This document shows, in pieces, positions 53,450 through 62,576 of a stretch of 64,000 bases of DNA. The stretch comes from Octadecabacter arcticus 238 (GTDB lineage: Bacteria > Pseudomonadota > Alphaproteobacteria > Rhodobacterales > Rhodobacteraceae), in the NCBI RefSeq assembly GCF_000155735.2, contig NC_020908.1, forward strand, positions 4,035,001-4,099,000, read 5' to 3'. Every line of letters begins with the position of its first letter. The stretch's first letter is position 1. The notes beneath the pieces were generated by a model. The model was not told the origin of the DNA and did not search any database. It saw nothing but the letters and a program-made list of their open reading frames with translations. A program made the translations under genes and the position numbers.

Positions 53450-53727
53450 CGCCCCGCCCTCCATTCAATCCAGCGGCCCTGTTCAACCACATAGGTGTGG
53501 CAGAAGTCGCAGCGCGGTTCGGGATGCATCACCAGCGCGCGCGGCGGATCGAAACACTCCAGCGCGTCCGCACGCACCTGCCGGATTTCCTCGGCGGCAA
53601 GAATGTCCGCGGGCGTCCAATGCGCGAGTACGTTAAGCATGTGGGACGGATACCCATCAAAATGGACATAGACGTGTGCCCATTCGTCGGGCCCTGTCTG
53701 AATGGCGATTTGTGCACGCGTGCTCAT
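53446..53727 (-). CDS. Phage protein, MSTRAQI family
   Basis: 93 residues starting MSTRAQIAIQTGPDEWAHVY, then VHFDGYPSHMLNVLAHW. Small proteins with this start and the YVHFDGYP block are common in phages and plasmids and have no known role. A Cys pair with CDFC near residue 72 may bind zinc. It overlaps the next gene by 4 bp. Confidence 0.65.
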   Translation of the reverse strand: MSTRAQIAIQTGPDEWAHVYVHFDGYPSHMLNVLAHWTPADILAAEEIRQVRADALECFDPPRALVMHPEPRCDFCHTYVVEQGRWIEWRAGR

Positions 53728-53741
53728 ATTCCGGTCCTCCT

Positions 53742-53963
53742 TTAAATAACCTGCAGCTCGGCCAGCACCGCGCTGGCCGCAGCAAGCTGGCTGGTCGGCA
53801 GTTCGATCTTGATGTGCGAGAAGATGTCCGAGGCCTCGGCCTTGATGCCGTCCTCCCGCAGTGCGGTCTCGATGGCTTCGGCGACCACGTCAGGGCGTGA
53901 GCGGTCGAACTGGTCGAGCAGCGCTGTGTAGTCGATGCGGATGGTGGTGGTGGCCATGGTCAT
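53742..53963 (-). CDS. Small phage protein
   Basis: 73 residues from the ATG at 53963, preceded by AGGAGCAAACT. The open frame is longer, but this start has the better site. TTIRIDYTALLDQFDRSRPD and EASDIFSHIKIELP are the main features. No family recognised. Same operon as its neighbours. Confidence 0.55.
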   Translation of the reverse strand: MTMATTTIRIDYTALLDQFDRSRPDVVAEAIETALREDGIKAEASDIFSHIKIELPTSQLAAASAVLAELQVI

Positions 53964-53973
53964 AGTTTGCTCC

Positions 53974-54156
53974 TCAAGCCTGCTGGTCGATGAGGGCGAG
54001 AATGGCGATCGCCATCCCGCCGAGGTATTCGCTGCGGCGAAACACGATGTCATCGATCTCGCCCGCGCAGGTGATGGCGGGATCAACCGCCAAGCTCTCG
54101 GCCATATGCGGCAGCAGGCGTTGGACTTGGGCGTTGTAGCGTTCTGCGAGGGTCAT
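53974..54156 (-). CDS. Small phage protein
   Basis: 60 residues with GGAGACAGACCC before the ATG. MTLAERYNAQVQRLLPHMAE forms a helix, and the end is hydrophobic (YLGGMAIAILALIDQQA). No family recognised. It is the first gene of the minus-strand group and is divergent from the terminase. Confidence 0.55.
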   Translation of the reverse strand: MTLAERYNAQVQRLLPHMAESLAVDPAITCAGEIDDIVFRRSEYLGGMAIAILALIDQQA

Positions 54157-54212
54157 GGGTCTGTCTCCGTTCAGGCTTGTTTGCTTGCACTGAGAGTCGC
54201 TCTGACGGGCAG

Positions 54213-54218
54213 TATAAT
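54213..54218 (+). promoter_or_regulatory. Probable -10 box before the late operon
   Basis: TATAAT at 54213-54218 lies 61 bases before the terminase small subunit start. A -35 box at the right distance is not clear (CTGAGA at 54190). The region separates divergent transcription units, so a promoter here is expected. Confidence 0.35.
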
Positions 54219-54278
54219 CAACTCAAATAGAGCATCTTTCTTGTTTATTTCCAATATGTTGAGGACGTTTCAAGCGCC

Positions 54279-54839
54279 ATGGAAGGACTATCCGAGCGTG
54301 CCTATGCCACCCGCTCCGGCCTCTCGCGCGGGGCGGTGCAGAAGGCCCGCAAGACTGGCCGCTTGGTGCTGTTCGCCGATGGGTCGATCAATGCACCGGC
54401 GTCTGATGCACGCCGCCATGCAATGACCGATCCGGATCAACAGATGCGGTCACGTGGCAGTGTTGGCGCTGGTGGTGATGGTCCTAACGTCTCCGGGACT
54501 GGTGCCGGAGACAGCACCTCCTATTTGAAGGCCCGCACCGCGCTGACGGTGTATCAGGCGCAGGAACGCCAGCTGTCGATCCAGCGCAAGAAGGGCGTGC
54601 TGGTGGATCGTGCGCGCACCGAGACCCTGGTGTTTCGCCTGGCCCGCCAGGAACGCGATGTTTGGGTCACCTGGCCCACCCGTGTGTCCGCCCTGATGGC
54701 CGCACAATTATCCGCAGAAATGGAAAGGGCATCCGGTGATGCGGTGACAATCGAGACTGCGATCCTGCAAAGGGTGCTGGAAACCCATGTCAGAGAGCAA
54801 CTCACCGCCCTGGCCGACCTCAGGGTCTCGCTTGAATGA
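54279..54839 (+). CDS. Phage terminase small subunit
   Basis: 186 residues. The N-terminal HTH has LSERAYATRSGLSRGAVQKA, like lambda Nu1 proteins. A coiled helical part follows with ARTALTVYQAQERQLSIQRK and KKGVLVDRARTETLVFRLAR. It should bind the packaging site and load the large subunit. It overlaps the large-subunit gene by 53 bp, in another frame. Confidence 0.75.
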   Translation: MEGLSERAYATRSGLSRGAVQKARKTGRLVLFADGSINAPASDARRHAMTDPDQQMRSRGSVGAGGDGPNVSGTGAGDSTSYLKARTALTVYQAQERQLSIQRKKGVLVDRARTETLVFRLARQERDVWVTWPTRVSALMAAQLSAEMERASGDAVTIETAILQRVLETHVREQLTALADLRVSLE

Positions 54840-56841
54840 TGACGGCAACGCACACGACCTGACCGACGACAACCTAACAGCAGATCTCGACCTCGGCTTT
54901 GACGGCGCCGAGAACATCCTGCGTGTGTGGCGCAGCGGCATGCGGCCGGACCCGGACCTGACCGTGTCGCAATGGGCGGATGCGCACCGCAAGCTCTCTT
55001 CTCGGGCCTCGGCTGAACCCGGCCAATATCGCACAGCGCGCACGCCGTATCTGCGCGCCATCATGGATGCACTGTCGCCAAACCATCCGGCTCAACGGAT
55101 CTCGTTCATGAAGGCCGCGCAGGTTGGGGCGACGGAGGCAGGGAATAATTGGATCGGGTTCGTGATCCATCACGCGCCAGGACCCATGCTGGCCGTGCTG
55201 CCCACGTTGGAGATGGCCAAGCGCACCTCACGCGGCCGGATCGACCCGCTGATCGAGGATAGCCCGGCACTCAAAGAGAAAGTCCAGCCCGCCCGGTCAC
55301 GGGATGCCGGAAATTCCATGCTGTCAAAGGAATTCCCCGGCGGCATTCTGGTGCTGACGGGGGCGAACAGCGCGACGGGTTTGCGCTCGATGCCGGCACG
55401 TTATGTGTTTCTGGATGAAGTCGATGCCTATCCGGCCTCGGCCGATGAGGAAGGCGATCCGGTCACGCTGGCCGAGGCGCGCACCACGACCTTCGCGCAC
55501 AGGCGCAAGGTCTTCATGGTCTCGACGCCAACGATCCGCGGCCTGAGCCGCATTGAGCGAGAGTTCGAGGCCAGCGACCAGCGGCGCTACTTTGTCCCCT
55601 GCCCACATTGCAGCCATATGCAGTGGCTAGAGTTCGAGCGGCTGCGCTGGGAAAAGGGGCAGCCGGAAACAGCGATGTACACCTGCGAAGGGTGCGAGAA
55701 GCCCATCGCCGAGCACCACAAGACCGACCTGCTAGCGCGTGGTGAATGGCGGGCAACGGCTTTGTCAGACAACCCACATGCCATCGGGTTCCACCTCTCG
55801 GCGCTCTATTCGCCAATCGGCTGGAAAAGCTGGGAACAGATCGCACGGGACTGGCTGGCAGCTCAAGGCTCCGACGAGATGCTGCGCGCGGCGCGCAACA
55901 CATTGCTGGGTGAGACCTGGGTTGAAAGCGGCGAAGCCCCGGAATGGCAGCGTTTGGCCGACCGGCGGACTGCCTTCCCCGCGCAGATCCCCGCAGGCGG
56001 GCTGTTCCTGTCTGCCGGTGCGGACGTGCAGAAAGACCGCATCGAGGTCGATGTCTGGGCTTGGGGTCGCGGGCTGCAAAGCTGGCTCGTCGATCACATC
56101 GTCATTCCGGGCGGACCGGACGATCCGGCGTGCTGGGACAAGCTGACATCGCTCTTGGGGCAAACTTGGGTGCATGAGCATGGCGCGGTGATGCCGCTGG
56201 CCAAACTGGCCATTGATACCGGCTATGAAACCGCCGCCGTTTACGCCTGGTCGCGCAAGCAAGGCATCGCACAAGTAGCACCCGTGAAGGGCCTGGAAGG
56301 GTTCAACCGGGCAACGCCGGTGTCGGGGCCAACCTTTGTCGATGCCACCGTAAATGGTCGCAAGCTCAAACGCGGCGCGCGGCTCTGGACTGTGGCCACC
56401 GCCACCTTCAAAGCAGAGACATATCGCTATCTGCGGATCGAACGGCCCAGTGACGAAGATCGTGCACTGGGCGTCGCCGATCCAGCTGGCATGATCCATC
56501 TGCCGGACTGGGCAGACAGCGAATGGCTCAAGCAGCTGGTCGCCGAGCAACTGGTCACGATCCGCAACAAGCGCGGCTACGCCCACCAGGAATGGCAAAA
56601 GCTGCGCGAACGCAACGAGGCCCTCGACACGCGGGTCTATGCCCGCGCAGCCGCCTGGATCCTTGGCGCAGACCGCTTTGACGAGCGGATGTGGCGACAG
56701 TTGGAGAAACAGGCGGGGGTCGAGACGGTTGTGACCGTGGCACAGCCCGAGACTGACAAAGCGACGGAGCCGCAAGCCGGGCGCATCACCGCACCGCGGC
56801 GGCGCGGCTGGAAGATCAGCACGCCCAAATACATGGAATGA
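54787..56841 (+). CDS. Phage terminase large subunit (GpA family)
   Basis: 684 residues. The ATPase has FMKAAQVGATEAGNNWIGF (Walker A variant) near residue 110, and ARYVFLDEVDAYPAS (Walker B) near 205. Two CxxC pairs (CPHCSHMQ, CEGCEKP) near 270-310 form a zinc site. The nuclease part follows, with LAIDTGYETAAVYAWSRKQG. It cuts and packages phage DNA. The length and order of motifs fit lambda gpA. Confidence 0.9.
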   Translation: MSESNSPPWPTSGSRLNDDGNAHDLTDDNLTADLDLGFDGAENILRVWRSGMRPDPDLTVSQWADAHRKLSSRASAEPGQYRTARTPYLRAIMDALSPNHPAQRISFMKAAQVGATEAGNNWIGFVIHHAPGPMLAVLPTLEMAKRTSRGRIDPLIEDSPALKEKVQPARSRDAGNSMLSKEFPGGILVLTGANSATGLRSMPARYVFLDEVDAYPASADEEGDPVTLAEARTTTFAHRRKVFMVSTPTIRGLSRIEREFEASDQRRYFVPCPHCSHMQWLEFERLRWEKGQPETAMYTCEGCEKPIAEHHKTDLLARGEWRATALSDNPHAIGFHLSALYSPIGWKSWEQIARDWLAAQGSDEMLRAARNTLLGETWVESGEAPEWQRLADRRTAFPAQIPAGGLFLSAGADVQKDRIEVDVWAWGRGLQSWLVDHIVIPGGPDDPACWDKLTSLLGQTWVHEHGAVMPLAKLAIDTGYETAAVYAWSRKQGIAQVAPVKGLEGFNRATPVSGPTFVDATVNGRKLKRGARLWTVATATFKAETYRYLRIERPSDEDRALGVADPAGMIHLPDWADSEWLKQLVAEQLVTIRNKRGYAHQEWQKLRERNEALDTRVYARAAAWILGADRFDERMWRQLEKQAGVETVVTVAQPETDKATEPQAGRITAPRRRGWKISTPKYME

Positions 56842-56851
56842 GCAAAACCCG

Positions 56852-57061
56852 ATGACCCTCGATGACCTCAAATCCCGCCACAGTGCGCTGCTGGTCGCGC
56901 GTTATAGCGGCACGCGGTCTGTCAGCTATGACGGCAAGACAGTCACTTATGGCACCGATGCCGAACTGGCGGCTGCGATCAGTGATATCGAGCGCCGGAT
57001 TGCAAAAGCCGAACGCGGCACTGGGCGCATCTTGCGACCCTATACTGTGAAGGATCTATGA
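56852..57061 (+). CDS. gpW-like head-tail joining protein
   Basis: 69 residues. TLDDLKSRHSALLVARYSGT and VSYDGKTVTYGTDAELAAAI, with a final helix, match the gpW family. Lambda gpW completes the head so the tail can join. It is in the lambda position between terminase and portal, and its stop overlaps the portal start. Confidence 0.8.
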   Translation: MTLDDLKSRHSALLVARYSGTRSVSYDGKTVTYGTDAELAAAISDIERRIAKAERGTGRILRPYTVKDL

Positions 57062-58560
57062 TGAACTGGCGGCAGCGGCTCGGCGCATTTGTCGGCGGCT
57101 TTGATGCAGGTCAGCATCATCGGCGCCTGCGCGGGTTCCGCGCGACGCGCGCCCATGTGAATGCGCTGATTGCAGCGTCAGGTCCGGATATCACGGCCCG
57201 TGCCCGCTGGCTGGTGCGCAACAATGGCTATGCGGTGAACGCCGTGGAGAGCTGGGCTGCCAATACTGTGGGCGACGGCATCAAACCAATCTCGAAGATT
57301 GGTGACGCTGTGCGCAAGGAAGAGCTGCAGCGGCTTTGGCTGGCCTGGACCGACGAGGCAGATGCCGAGGGGCTGACGGATTTCTACGGGCTGCAGCGCC
57401 GCGCCGCGCGCGAGGTGTTTATCGCAGGCGAGGTGTTCTTCCGGATCCGGATGCGGCGCCCGGGTGACGGGCTGACCGTGCCCCTGCAACTCCAAATGCT
57501 GCCATCGGAAATGTTGCCGCTGGAGCAGACGGGCGTTGCAGCCAACGGCAATGCGATCCGCCAGGGCATCGAGTTTGACCGGATTGGACGGCGCGTCGCC
57601 TATCATTTCCTGCGCCGACACCCCGGCGACAGCACCGATCCCGGGCTGTCTGGCGAACTGGTACGCGTGCCCGCATCGGAAGTGATCCATGTGATTGACC
57701 CGGTCGAGGGTGGCCAGCTGCGCGGCGTGTCAAAACTCGCCCCCGCCATCGTGAAGCTGTTTCTGCTCGACCAATACGACGACGCCGAACTCGATCGCAA
57801 AAAGGTCGCGGCAATGTACGCGATGTTCGTCACCTCTCCCGCGCCGGAAAACCCGCTGGCACCAGCAGAGGAGGATGAGGGTCCTGGCGGGGTTGAGATC
57901 AGCCCTGGTCAGGTTGTGCGGCTTGATCCAGGCGAGGACGTCACGGTCGGCCAGCCTGCGGACAGCGGCGCGACATACGAGCCGTTCCAGTATCGCACAT
58001 TGCTGCAGATCTCGGCCGCTTTGGGCATTCCCTATCCGTATCTGGCCAATGATATGGTGAAGGGCAACTTCTCGAACTCGCGGCTTGCCCTGATCGAGTT
58101 CCGCCGCCGTGTCTCGGCCTGGCAACATTCTGTCATGGCCTACCAGCTGTGCCGACCCGTTTATGCGCGCTGGATGGATGCAGCGGTGCTGTCGGGCGCA
58201 CTGAACCTGCCCGGCTTCGAGGCCGACCGGTCGCGGCTGCTGGCCGCCGATTGGCTGCCCACCAAATGGGACTGGGTCGATCCGCTCAAAGACGCCAATG
58301 CCGAGATCGCCCAGATCGAAGCGGGCCTGAAATCACGCAGCCAGGCCATTGCCGAGCGCGGCTATGACGCCGAGCAGGTTGATCGCGAGATTGCGGCCGA
58401 ACGGGCGCGCGAGCGTGCTCTGGGCCTCGACTTCCGTCGTCCGGGGTCGCCCGCGCAGGGGGTGCAGGCGGTGCCGGTTGGCGACGCTGACGACAACGAC
58501 GAAACCGACACAACCGATGACGCGGCAGATCGCACCCGCACTGAAGAGGACCAGCTCTGA
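57058..58560 (+). CDS. Phage portal protein (lambda family)
   Basis: 500 residues. The first ATG of ATGATG at 57058 overlaps the gpW stop. Portal motifs include RARWLVRNNGYAVNAVESWA, VFIAGEVFFRIRMRRPGDGL, GVSKLAPAIVKLFLLDQYDD and IPYPYLANDMVKGNFSNSR. The Asp-rich tail (DADDNDETDTTDDAAD) is usual in this group. It forms the dodecameric ring at the packaging vertex. The stop shares one base with the next start. Confidence 0.9.
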   Translation: MMNWRQRLGAFVGGFDAGQHHRRLRGFRATRAHVNALIAASGPDITARARWLVRNNGYAVNAVESWAANTVGDGIKPISKIGDAVRKEELQRLWLAWTDEADAEGLTDFYGLQRRAAREVFIAGEVFFRIRMRRPGDGLTVPLQLQMLPSEMLPLEQTGVAANGNAIRQGIEFDRIGRRVAYHFLRRHPGDSTDPGLSGELVRVPASEVIHVIDPVEGGQLRGVSKLAPAIVKLFLLDQYDDAELDRKKVAAMYAMFVTSPAPENPLAPAEEDEGPGGVEISPGQVVRLDPGEDVTVGQPADSGATYEPFQYRTLLQISAALGIPYPYLANDMVKGNFSNSRLALIEFRRRVSAWQHSVMAYQLCRPVYARWMDAAVLSGALNLPGFEADRSRLLAADWLPTKWDWVDPLKDANAEIAQIEAGLKSRSQAIAERGYDAEQVDREIAAERARERALGLDFRRPGSPAQGVQAVPVGDADDNDETDTTDDAADRTRTEEDQL

Positions 58561-59999
58561 TGCTCCACGCTCGCATAGCCGCACGTGCGTTCAACACGCC
58601 GCTGCTGGTCGAACCCTCAAAGGCGATGGCGTTTCTGTCCGGGCTTGGTACTCGTATTCTTGGGCGGCAGGTCGACATGGCGGGCAGCGATATGACCGAT
58701 GCACCCAGCACCGCCGCCCTTCCGGCGCGCGCCAGCATTCTGGCCGGTGGGCTGCCTGAGAGACTGGGTCAGCATGGCGATGCGCCGTACCCTGTCGTCG
58801 ACGGGATTGCGGTGATCGAGATCTCTGGCGTGCTCATTCATCGTGGCGGTTGGATTGGCCAGTCCTCTGGCCAGACCAGCTATGAAGGGATCGCCGCCCA
58901 GATCGACGCGGCGGGCAATGATCCGGCGGTGCGCGGCATCGCATTGGAAATTGACAGTTTTGGCGGCGAAGTCGCTGGTGTTTTTGATTTGGCAGATCGC
59001 ATTCGTGCTATCCGCGCGACCAAACCGGTCTGGTCCTTTGTGGCCGAACACGCCTTCTCGGCCGGCTATGCGCTGGCCAGTCAGGCTGATCGGATCTTGC
59101 TACCTCGCACAGGGGCCGTCGGCAGCATCGGTGTTGTTGTGATGCATGCCGATATGAGTGGCCAGCTTGATCAAGACGGCATGCGCGTCACGCTGATCCA
59201 CTCCGGTGAGCACAAGGTCGATGGCAATCCTTACTCGCCTTTGCCTGACGGGGTTCGTGCCGACATCCAGGGCGAAATCGATGTGCTGCGGTTTCTATTT
59301 GCTGAGACAGTCGCTGCCGGGCGCGCCGGACGGCTGAGCCAAGAGGCGGCTCTTGCCACCAAAGCGGCCACCTACCGCGGGGCAGACGCCGTCGCGGCGG
59401 GCCTTGCCGATGAAGCCATCGATCTCTCAAGGGGCTTTGCCCGTTTTCGAGAGACCCTCTCTACCCCACGCTCAAACGCGCGGTTGTCACGCGCAACACA
59501 TCCCAAACCAAAGGAGGCCGCCATGAGCGCCAGGACAGTCACCGCGCAGGATAGCACAGAAAGCATTGAGCCCGAGGCCACCACGCTGGACAGCGAGGTC
59601 GGAGCCTCCGATGCAGAGGAAGATGTCGGCGATGTTCAAAACGAGCCGCAGGCAGAAGTGGGACCGGCCCGTGCGGCGGCTCCACCTTCGAACAATTCAA
59701 CGTCCACAGCGCCTGGCAATCTGGCCGAAATCTCGGCGCAGCTGCGCGAGGCAGCCGCGGAGGTCGCCGAAATAGCCGCGCAGGCCGGACGGCTCGGGAT
59801 CGCTATTGATGCCGCTAAAGCGCTCCGCGAGGGAACCACGCCAGAGGTCTTGCGCTCACTCGTGTTGCAGCGCGCAGCTGCGGCAGCCGACGCCCGCGAT
59901 ATCGTGGCAGCCCCGCCTTCGCCCGTGCTGCATCAATCTGCAGAGAGCCCGATCGTAGCGGCCGCAAAACGCGCCGCCTCAGCAGGGGCCAAAGGCTGA
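58560..59999 (+). CDS. S49 peptidase, prohead protease with scaffold domain (gpC-like)
   Basis: 479 residues. Residues 1-305 are an SppA-like protease: GIALEIDSFGGEVAGVFDLA, then AEHAFSAGYALASQADRI with Ser167 and HSGEHKVDGNPYS with Lys219 as the likely Ser-Lys pair. Residues 320-479 are Glu/Ala-rich and helical, the scaffold part. Lambda gpC has this same layout, with the scaffold Nu3 made from an internal start. It should cleave itself and scaffold during head assembly. Confidence 0.88.
   Translation: MLHARIAARAFNTPLLVEPSKAMAFLSGLGTRILGRQVDMAGSDMTDAPSTAALPARASILAGGLPERLGQHGDAPYPVVDGIAVIEISGVLIHRGGWIGQSSGQTSYEGIAAQIDAAGNDPAVRGIALEIDSFGGEVAGVFDLADRIRAIRATKPVWSFVAEHAFSAGYALASQADRILLPRTGAVGSIGVVVMHADMSGQLDQDGMRVTLIHSGEHKVDGNPYSPLPDGVRADIQGEIDVLRFLFAETVAAGRAGRLSQEAALATKAATYRGADAVAAGLADEAIDLSRGFARFRETLSTPRSNARLSRATHPKPKEAAMSARTVTAQDSTESIEPEATTLDSEVGASDAEEDVGDVQNEPQAEVGPARAAAPPSNNSTSTAPGNLAEISAQLREAAAEVAEIAAQAGRLGIAIDAAKALREGTTPEVLRSLVLQRAAAAADARDIVAAPPSPVLHQSAESPIVAAAKRAASAGAKG
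59523..59999 (+). CDS. Nested scaffold protein (Nu3-like), internal start
   Basis: An ATG at 59523 in frame with the S49 gene is preceded by AAAGGAGGCCGCC, a strong ribosome-binding site at the right distance. Translation would give 158 residues (MSARTVTAQDSTESIEPEAT), Glu/Ala-rich and helical, ending with the same stop. This copies the lambda C/Nu3 overlap. It is not a separate open frame, so it is easily missed. Confidence 0.7.
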   Translation: MSARTVTAQDSTESIEPEATTLDSEVGASDAEEDVGDVQNEPQAEVGPARAAAPPSNNSTSTAPGNLAEISAQLREAAAEVAEIAAQAGRLGIAIDAAKALREGTTPEVLRSLVLQRAAAAADARDIVAAPPSPVLHQSAESPIVAAAKRAASAGAKG

Positions 60000-60033
60000 T
60001 CTCCACACGCGCTCTTGACGCCCTGCCACCTGA

Positions 60034-60070
60034 TCCCCTGCCGCTCCTCTCCGGCGGGGGATTTCTTTTT
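60034..60070 (+). terminator. Hairpin with T run between protease and decoration genes
   Basis: TCCCCTGCCG and CGGCGGGGGA pair over 10 bp (one G-T) around an 8-base loop, then TTTCTTTTT. It lies inside the head operon, so it may lower the transcript level for the genes beyond, or be read through. Confidence 0.75.
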
Positions 60071-60096
60071 GCCACCTGATCACAAGGATCCCTGAC

Positions 60097-60477
60097 ATGA
60101 CCGTTCTGACACAGCCGCCCGGCATGGGCGATGTTCTCAAATACGAGCTTAATCCCAACTTTACCCGCGAGAGTGTGACGCTGCTCGCCGGTGCGGCCTA
60201 TCCTGTAGGTGCTGTTCTTGGCCGCATCACGGCCAGCGGTAAATACAAGCTTGCCACTTCGGGTGGCACGGATGGGGCGCAGACCGCGGCCGCCGTCCTG
60301 CTTTACGCCGTCGATGCCACGGCTGCTGATGCCTCAGCGTTGGTCGTCACCCGCGGCCCCGCCATCGTTTCCAAGGCGGCGCTTGTTTTTGATGCCACCG
60401 TCGATGATCCCGCAAAGACCGTCACCAAACACGGTCAACTGACCGCACTGGGTATCATTCCGCGCGATACCGCCTGA
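60097..60477 (+). CDS. Head decoration protein (gpD family)
   Basis: 126 residues. MGDVLKYELNPNFTRESVTL, LAGAAYPVGAVLGRITASGK and DATVDDPAKTVTKHGQLTAL are as in gpD-like proteins, which coat and stabilise the expanded capsid as trimers. It is in the lambda position between the protease/scaffold and the major capsid. Confidence 0.87.
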   Translation: MTVLTQPPGMGDVLKYELNPNFTRESVTLLAGAAYPVGAVLGRITASGKYKLATSGGTDGAQTAAAVLLYAVDATAADASALVVTRGPAIVSKAALVFDATVDDPAKTVTKHGQLTALGIIPRDTA

Positions 60478-60542
60478 TCTATCTAGGCGCCCCCTTCAGC
60501 GATCGCCTTACCTTCCCAACCCTCTTTCCCCCGGAGTTCCCC

Positions 60543-61565
60543 ATGACCATCACCCGTAATCCCTTTGACGCGGGCGGCTATTCGCTCGCAGAGATGACGC
60601 AAGCGATCAACATCCTGCCCAACCTCTACACCCGCCTGGGTCAGATCGGCCTGTTCCGCTTTGAAGGTGTCACCCAGCGCTCCATCGTGATCGAGCAGCG
60701 CGAAGGCGTGTTGAGCCTGCTGCCCTCGGTGCCACTCGGCGCGCCTGCCACTGTTGGAAACCGCGAGCAGCGCTCCATGCGCAGCTTTGCCCTGCCCTGG
60801 ATCCCGCATGACGATGTGATCCTGCCCGCCGACATTCAGGGCATGCCAGCACTGGGCCTTTCGGACGCCGCCGATCCGCTGGTTGAGGTGATGAACCGCA
60901 AGCTGACGCTGATGCGCCGCAAGCACGCCCAGACCCGCGAATACATGGAGATGAATGCGCTGCGCGGCATTGTGAAAGACGGTGCCGGCACCACGCTTTA
61001 CAATTACTTCACTGAGTTCGGGCTTGAGAAGATTTCGATCGACTTCGTCTTCGGCACTGCAGGCACCAATATCCAGGGAAAAGTGCGCAGTGTGCTGCGC
61101 GCCATGGAGGACAATCTGCTGGGCGAGACCATGACCACAGCCCATGCGCTGGTCAGTTCGGAATACTTCGACAAGCTGATCAGCCACCCAAAGACCGAAG
61201 AAGCCTACAAGTTCTTCTCTGCCACGGGTGGCCAGCCGCTGCGCGAGGATATGCGTCGCGCTTTCCCCTTCGCAGGCATTCTCTTTTAAGAATACAACGG
61301 CTCCGTGACCCTCTCGAACGGAACATCCGAGAGGTTAATCCCAGCAGGCGAAGGGATCGCGTTTCCGCTGGGCACGTTTGACACCTTCACCACCTATGGC
61401 GGGCCAGCCAATCTGCTGGAAACCGCCAATACCATCGGCCTGCCGCTTTACGCCCGCCAGATGGTCGATGCCAAGGGCCGCTGGATCGATCTGATGACCG
61501 AAAGCTCGATCCTGCCCGTGAACAAGCGGCCCCGCATGGCCATCCGCCTGCACTCGGGCAACTGA
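60543..61565 (+). pseudogene. Major capsid protein (gpE family) with in-frame TAA
   Basis: The frame holds a full gpE-like protein of 341 codons, but codon 249 (61287-61289) is TAA. The codons around it read FPFAGILF-stop-EYNGSVTL, where the family has a Glu-Glu-Tyr-type run, so a GAA to TAA change is the simplest explanation. The upstream part has ITRNPFDAGGYSLAEMTQAI and QREGVLSLLPSVPLGAPATV; the downstream part LIPAGEGIAFPLGTFDTFTT and MTESSILPVNKRPRMAIRLH. Without readthrough no full capsid can form. Confidence 0.88.
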
Positions 61566-61577
61566 GGCTGAACGCAG

Positions 61578-61889
61578 ATGACGGCATTCCTTGCAGCCCT
61601 TGATCTGCTATTCGCTGATCTGAACCTTGCACATGAGGCCTGGTACCGTGATAGCGAAGGGCAGTTCACACGCATCCGCATTATCTTGCGTCGCAATGAT
61701 GATGTGACTGCGTTCGGGGCGGCGCGCCTTGTCTCAGATACGTGCCGGTTCGACGTGCGCGTATCGGAATTGCCAGCACCCCGCCCTGACGAGCAGATCC
61801 TGTTGGGAGAAGAAACATTCCTGATCCAAGGGGAGCCCTTGCGTGATCGGGATCGCTTGGTCTGGACGATAGAGGCAACGCCTGCATGA
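61578..61889 (+). CDS. Probable head-tail joining protein
   Basis: 103 residues. The strand-rich end (FDVRVSELPAPRPDEQILLG, then EETFLIQGEPLRDRDRLVWT) fits the gpFII-like head-tail joining proteins of this phage group. It is in the lambda position after the capsid. Its stop overlaps the next start by 4 bp. Confidence 0.6.
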   Translation: MTAFLAALDLLFADLNLAHEAWYRDSEGQFTRIRIILRRNDDVTAFGAARLVSDTCRFDVRVSELPAPRPDEQILLGEETFLIQGEPLRDRDRLVWTIEATPA

Positions 61890-62515
61890 AGCTCGACCTT
61901 TCTGTTACCGGCGATATCGTCACCGCGATGCGCGCCGAAATCCTCGCCGGCGAAAAGGCTGTGACCACCGCCATGCGCGCGGCAGGCAACGGCCTGAAAT
62001 CAGACTGGCGGGCTCAAATTACGCGCGCCCGCCTTGGGCAGCGGCTGAGCAAGACGATCCGGTCCAAGACCTACCCTGCAGCAGGCGAAAGCCTTGAAGC
62101 AGCAGCACTCGTCTGGTCGAAGGCACCTCAAATCATCGGGGCGCATGACGCAGGGCCGTTGATCCGGTCAAAGGATGGGTTCTGGCTTGCCATCCCCACG
62201 CCAGCTGCAGGCAAAGGCACCCGCGGCAAGACGCTCACGCCCGGAGACTGGGAACGAAGGCGCGGGTTGCGTCTGCGGTTTATCTACCGGCGCAACAGCC
62301 CAAGCTTGCTCGTTGCAGATGGGCGGTTGAACAGCCGCGGCTTGGGCGTCGCCTCTCGGTCAAAGACCGGCCGCGGGAGGAGTACGGTGCCGATCTTTCT
62401 GCTGGTGCCGCAGGTGAAACTCGCCAAGCGACTGGATCTGGCGCGCGATGCTGAGCGGGCACAGGCGGCGGTTCCGGGGCTGATTGTGGCGCGTTGGGTA
62501 GATGCGCGGACCTGA
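61886..62515 (+). CDS. DUF6441 family phage protein
   Basis: 209 residues. DLSVTGDIVTAMRAEILAGE, GAHDAGPLIRSKDGFWLAIP, and SKTGRGRSTVPIFLLVPQVK are features of DUF6441, found in Rhodobacteraceae phages between the capsid and tail genes. It is basic and probably structural or an adaptor, as in the gpZ-like position. Role unproven. Confidence 0.75.
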   Translation: MKLDLSVTGDIVTAMRAEILAGEKAVTTAMRAAGNGLKSDWRAQITRARLGQRLSKTIRSKTYPAAGESLEAAALVWSKAPQIIGAHDAGPLIRSKDGFWLAIPTPAAGKGTRGKTLTPGDWERRRGLRLRFIYRRNSPSLLVADGRLNSRGLGVASRSKTGRGRSTVPIFLLVPQVKLAKRLDLARDAERAQAAVPGLIVARWVDART

Positions 62516-62538
62516 TGGCGGGTCGACATCGCCTCACT

Positions 62539-62557
62539 TATGGCATATATTGCCATA
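62539..62557. promoter_or_regulatory. Palindromic operator before the ParDE-like genes
   Basis: TATGGCA-N5-TGCCATA, a perfect 7-bp dyad, 19 bases before the antitoxin ATG. Antitoxins of the ribbon-helix-helix type bind such sites to repress their own operon. Confidence 0.7.
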
Positions 62558-62576
62558 ACCTTTAAAGGAAACCGCC

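Noticed and set aside
55765..56871. Long minus-strand open frame opposite the terminase gene
   Set aside because: It is a shadow of the high-GC coding strand; the plus-strand frame has full terminase motifs and the minus frame has none.
60483..61187. Minus-strand open frame opposite the capsid gene
   Set aside because: His/Gln-rich translation without a family or ribosome-binding site; antisense of a clear capsid gene.
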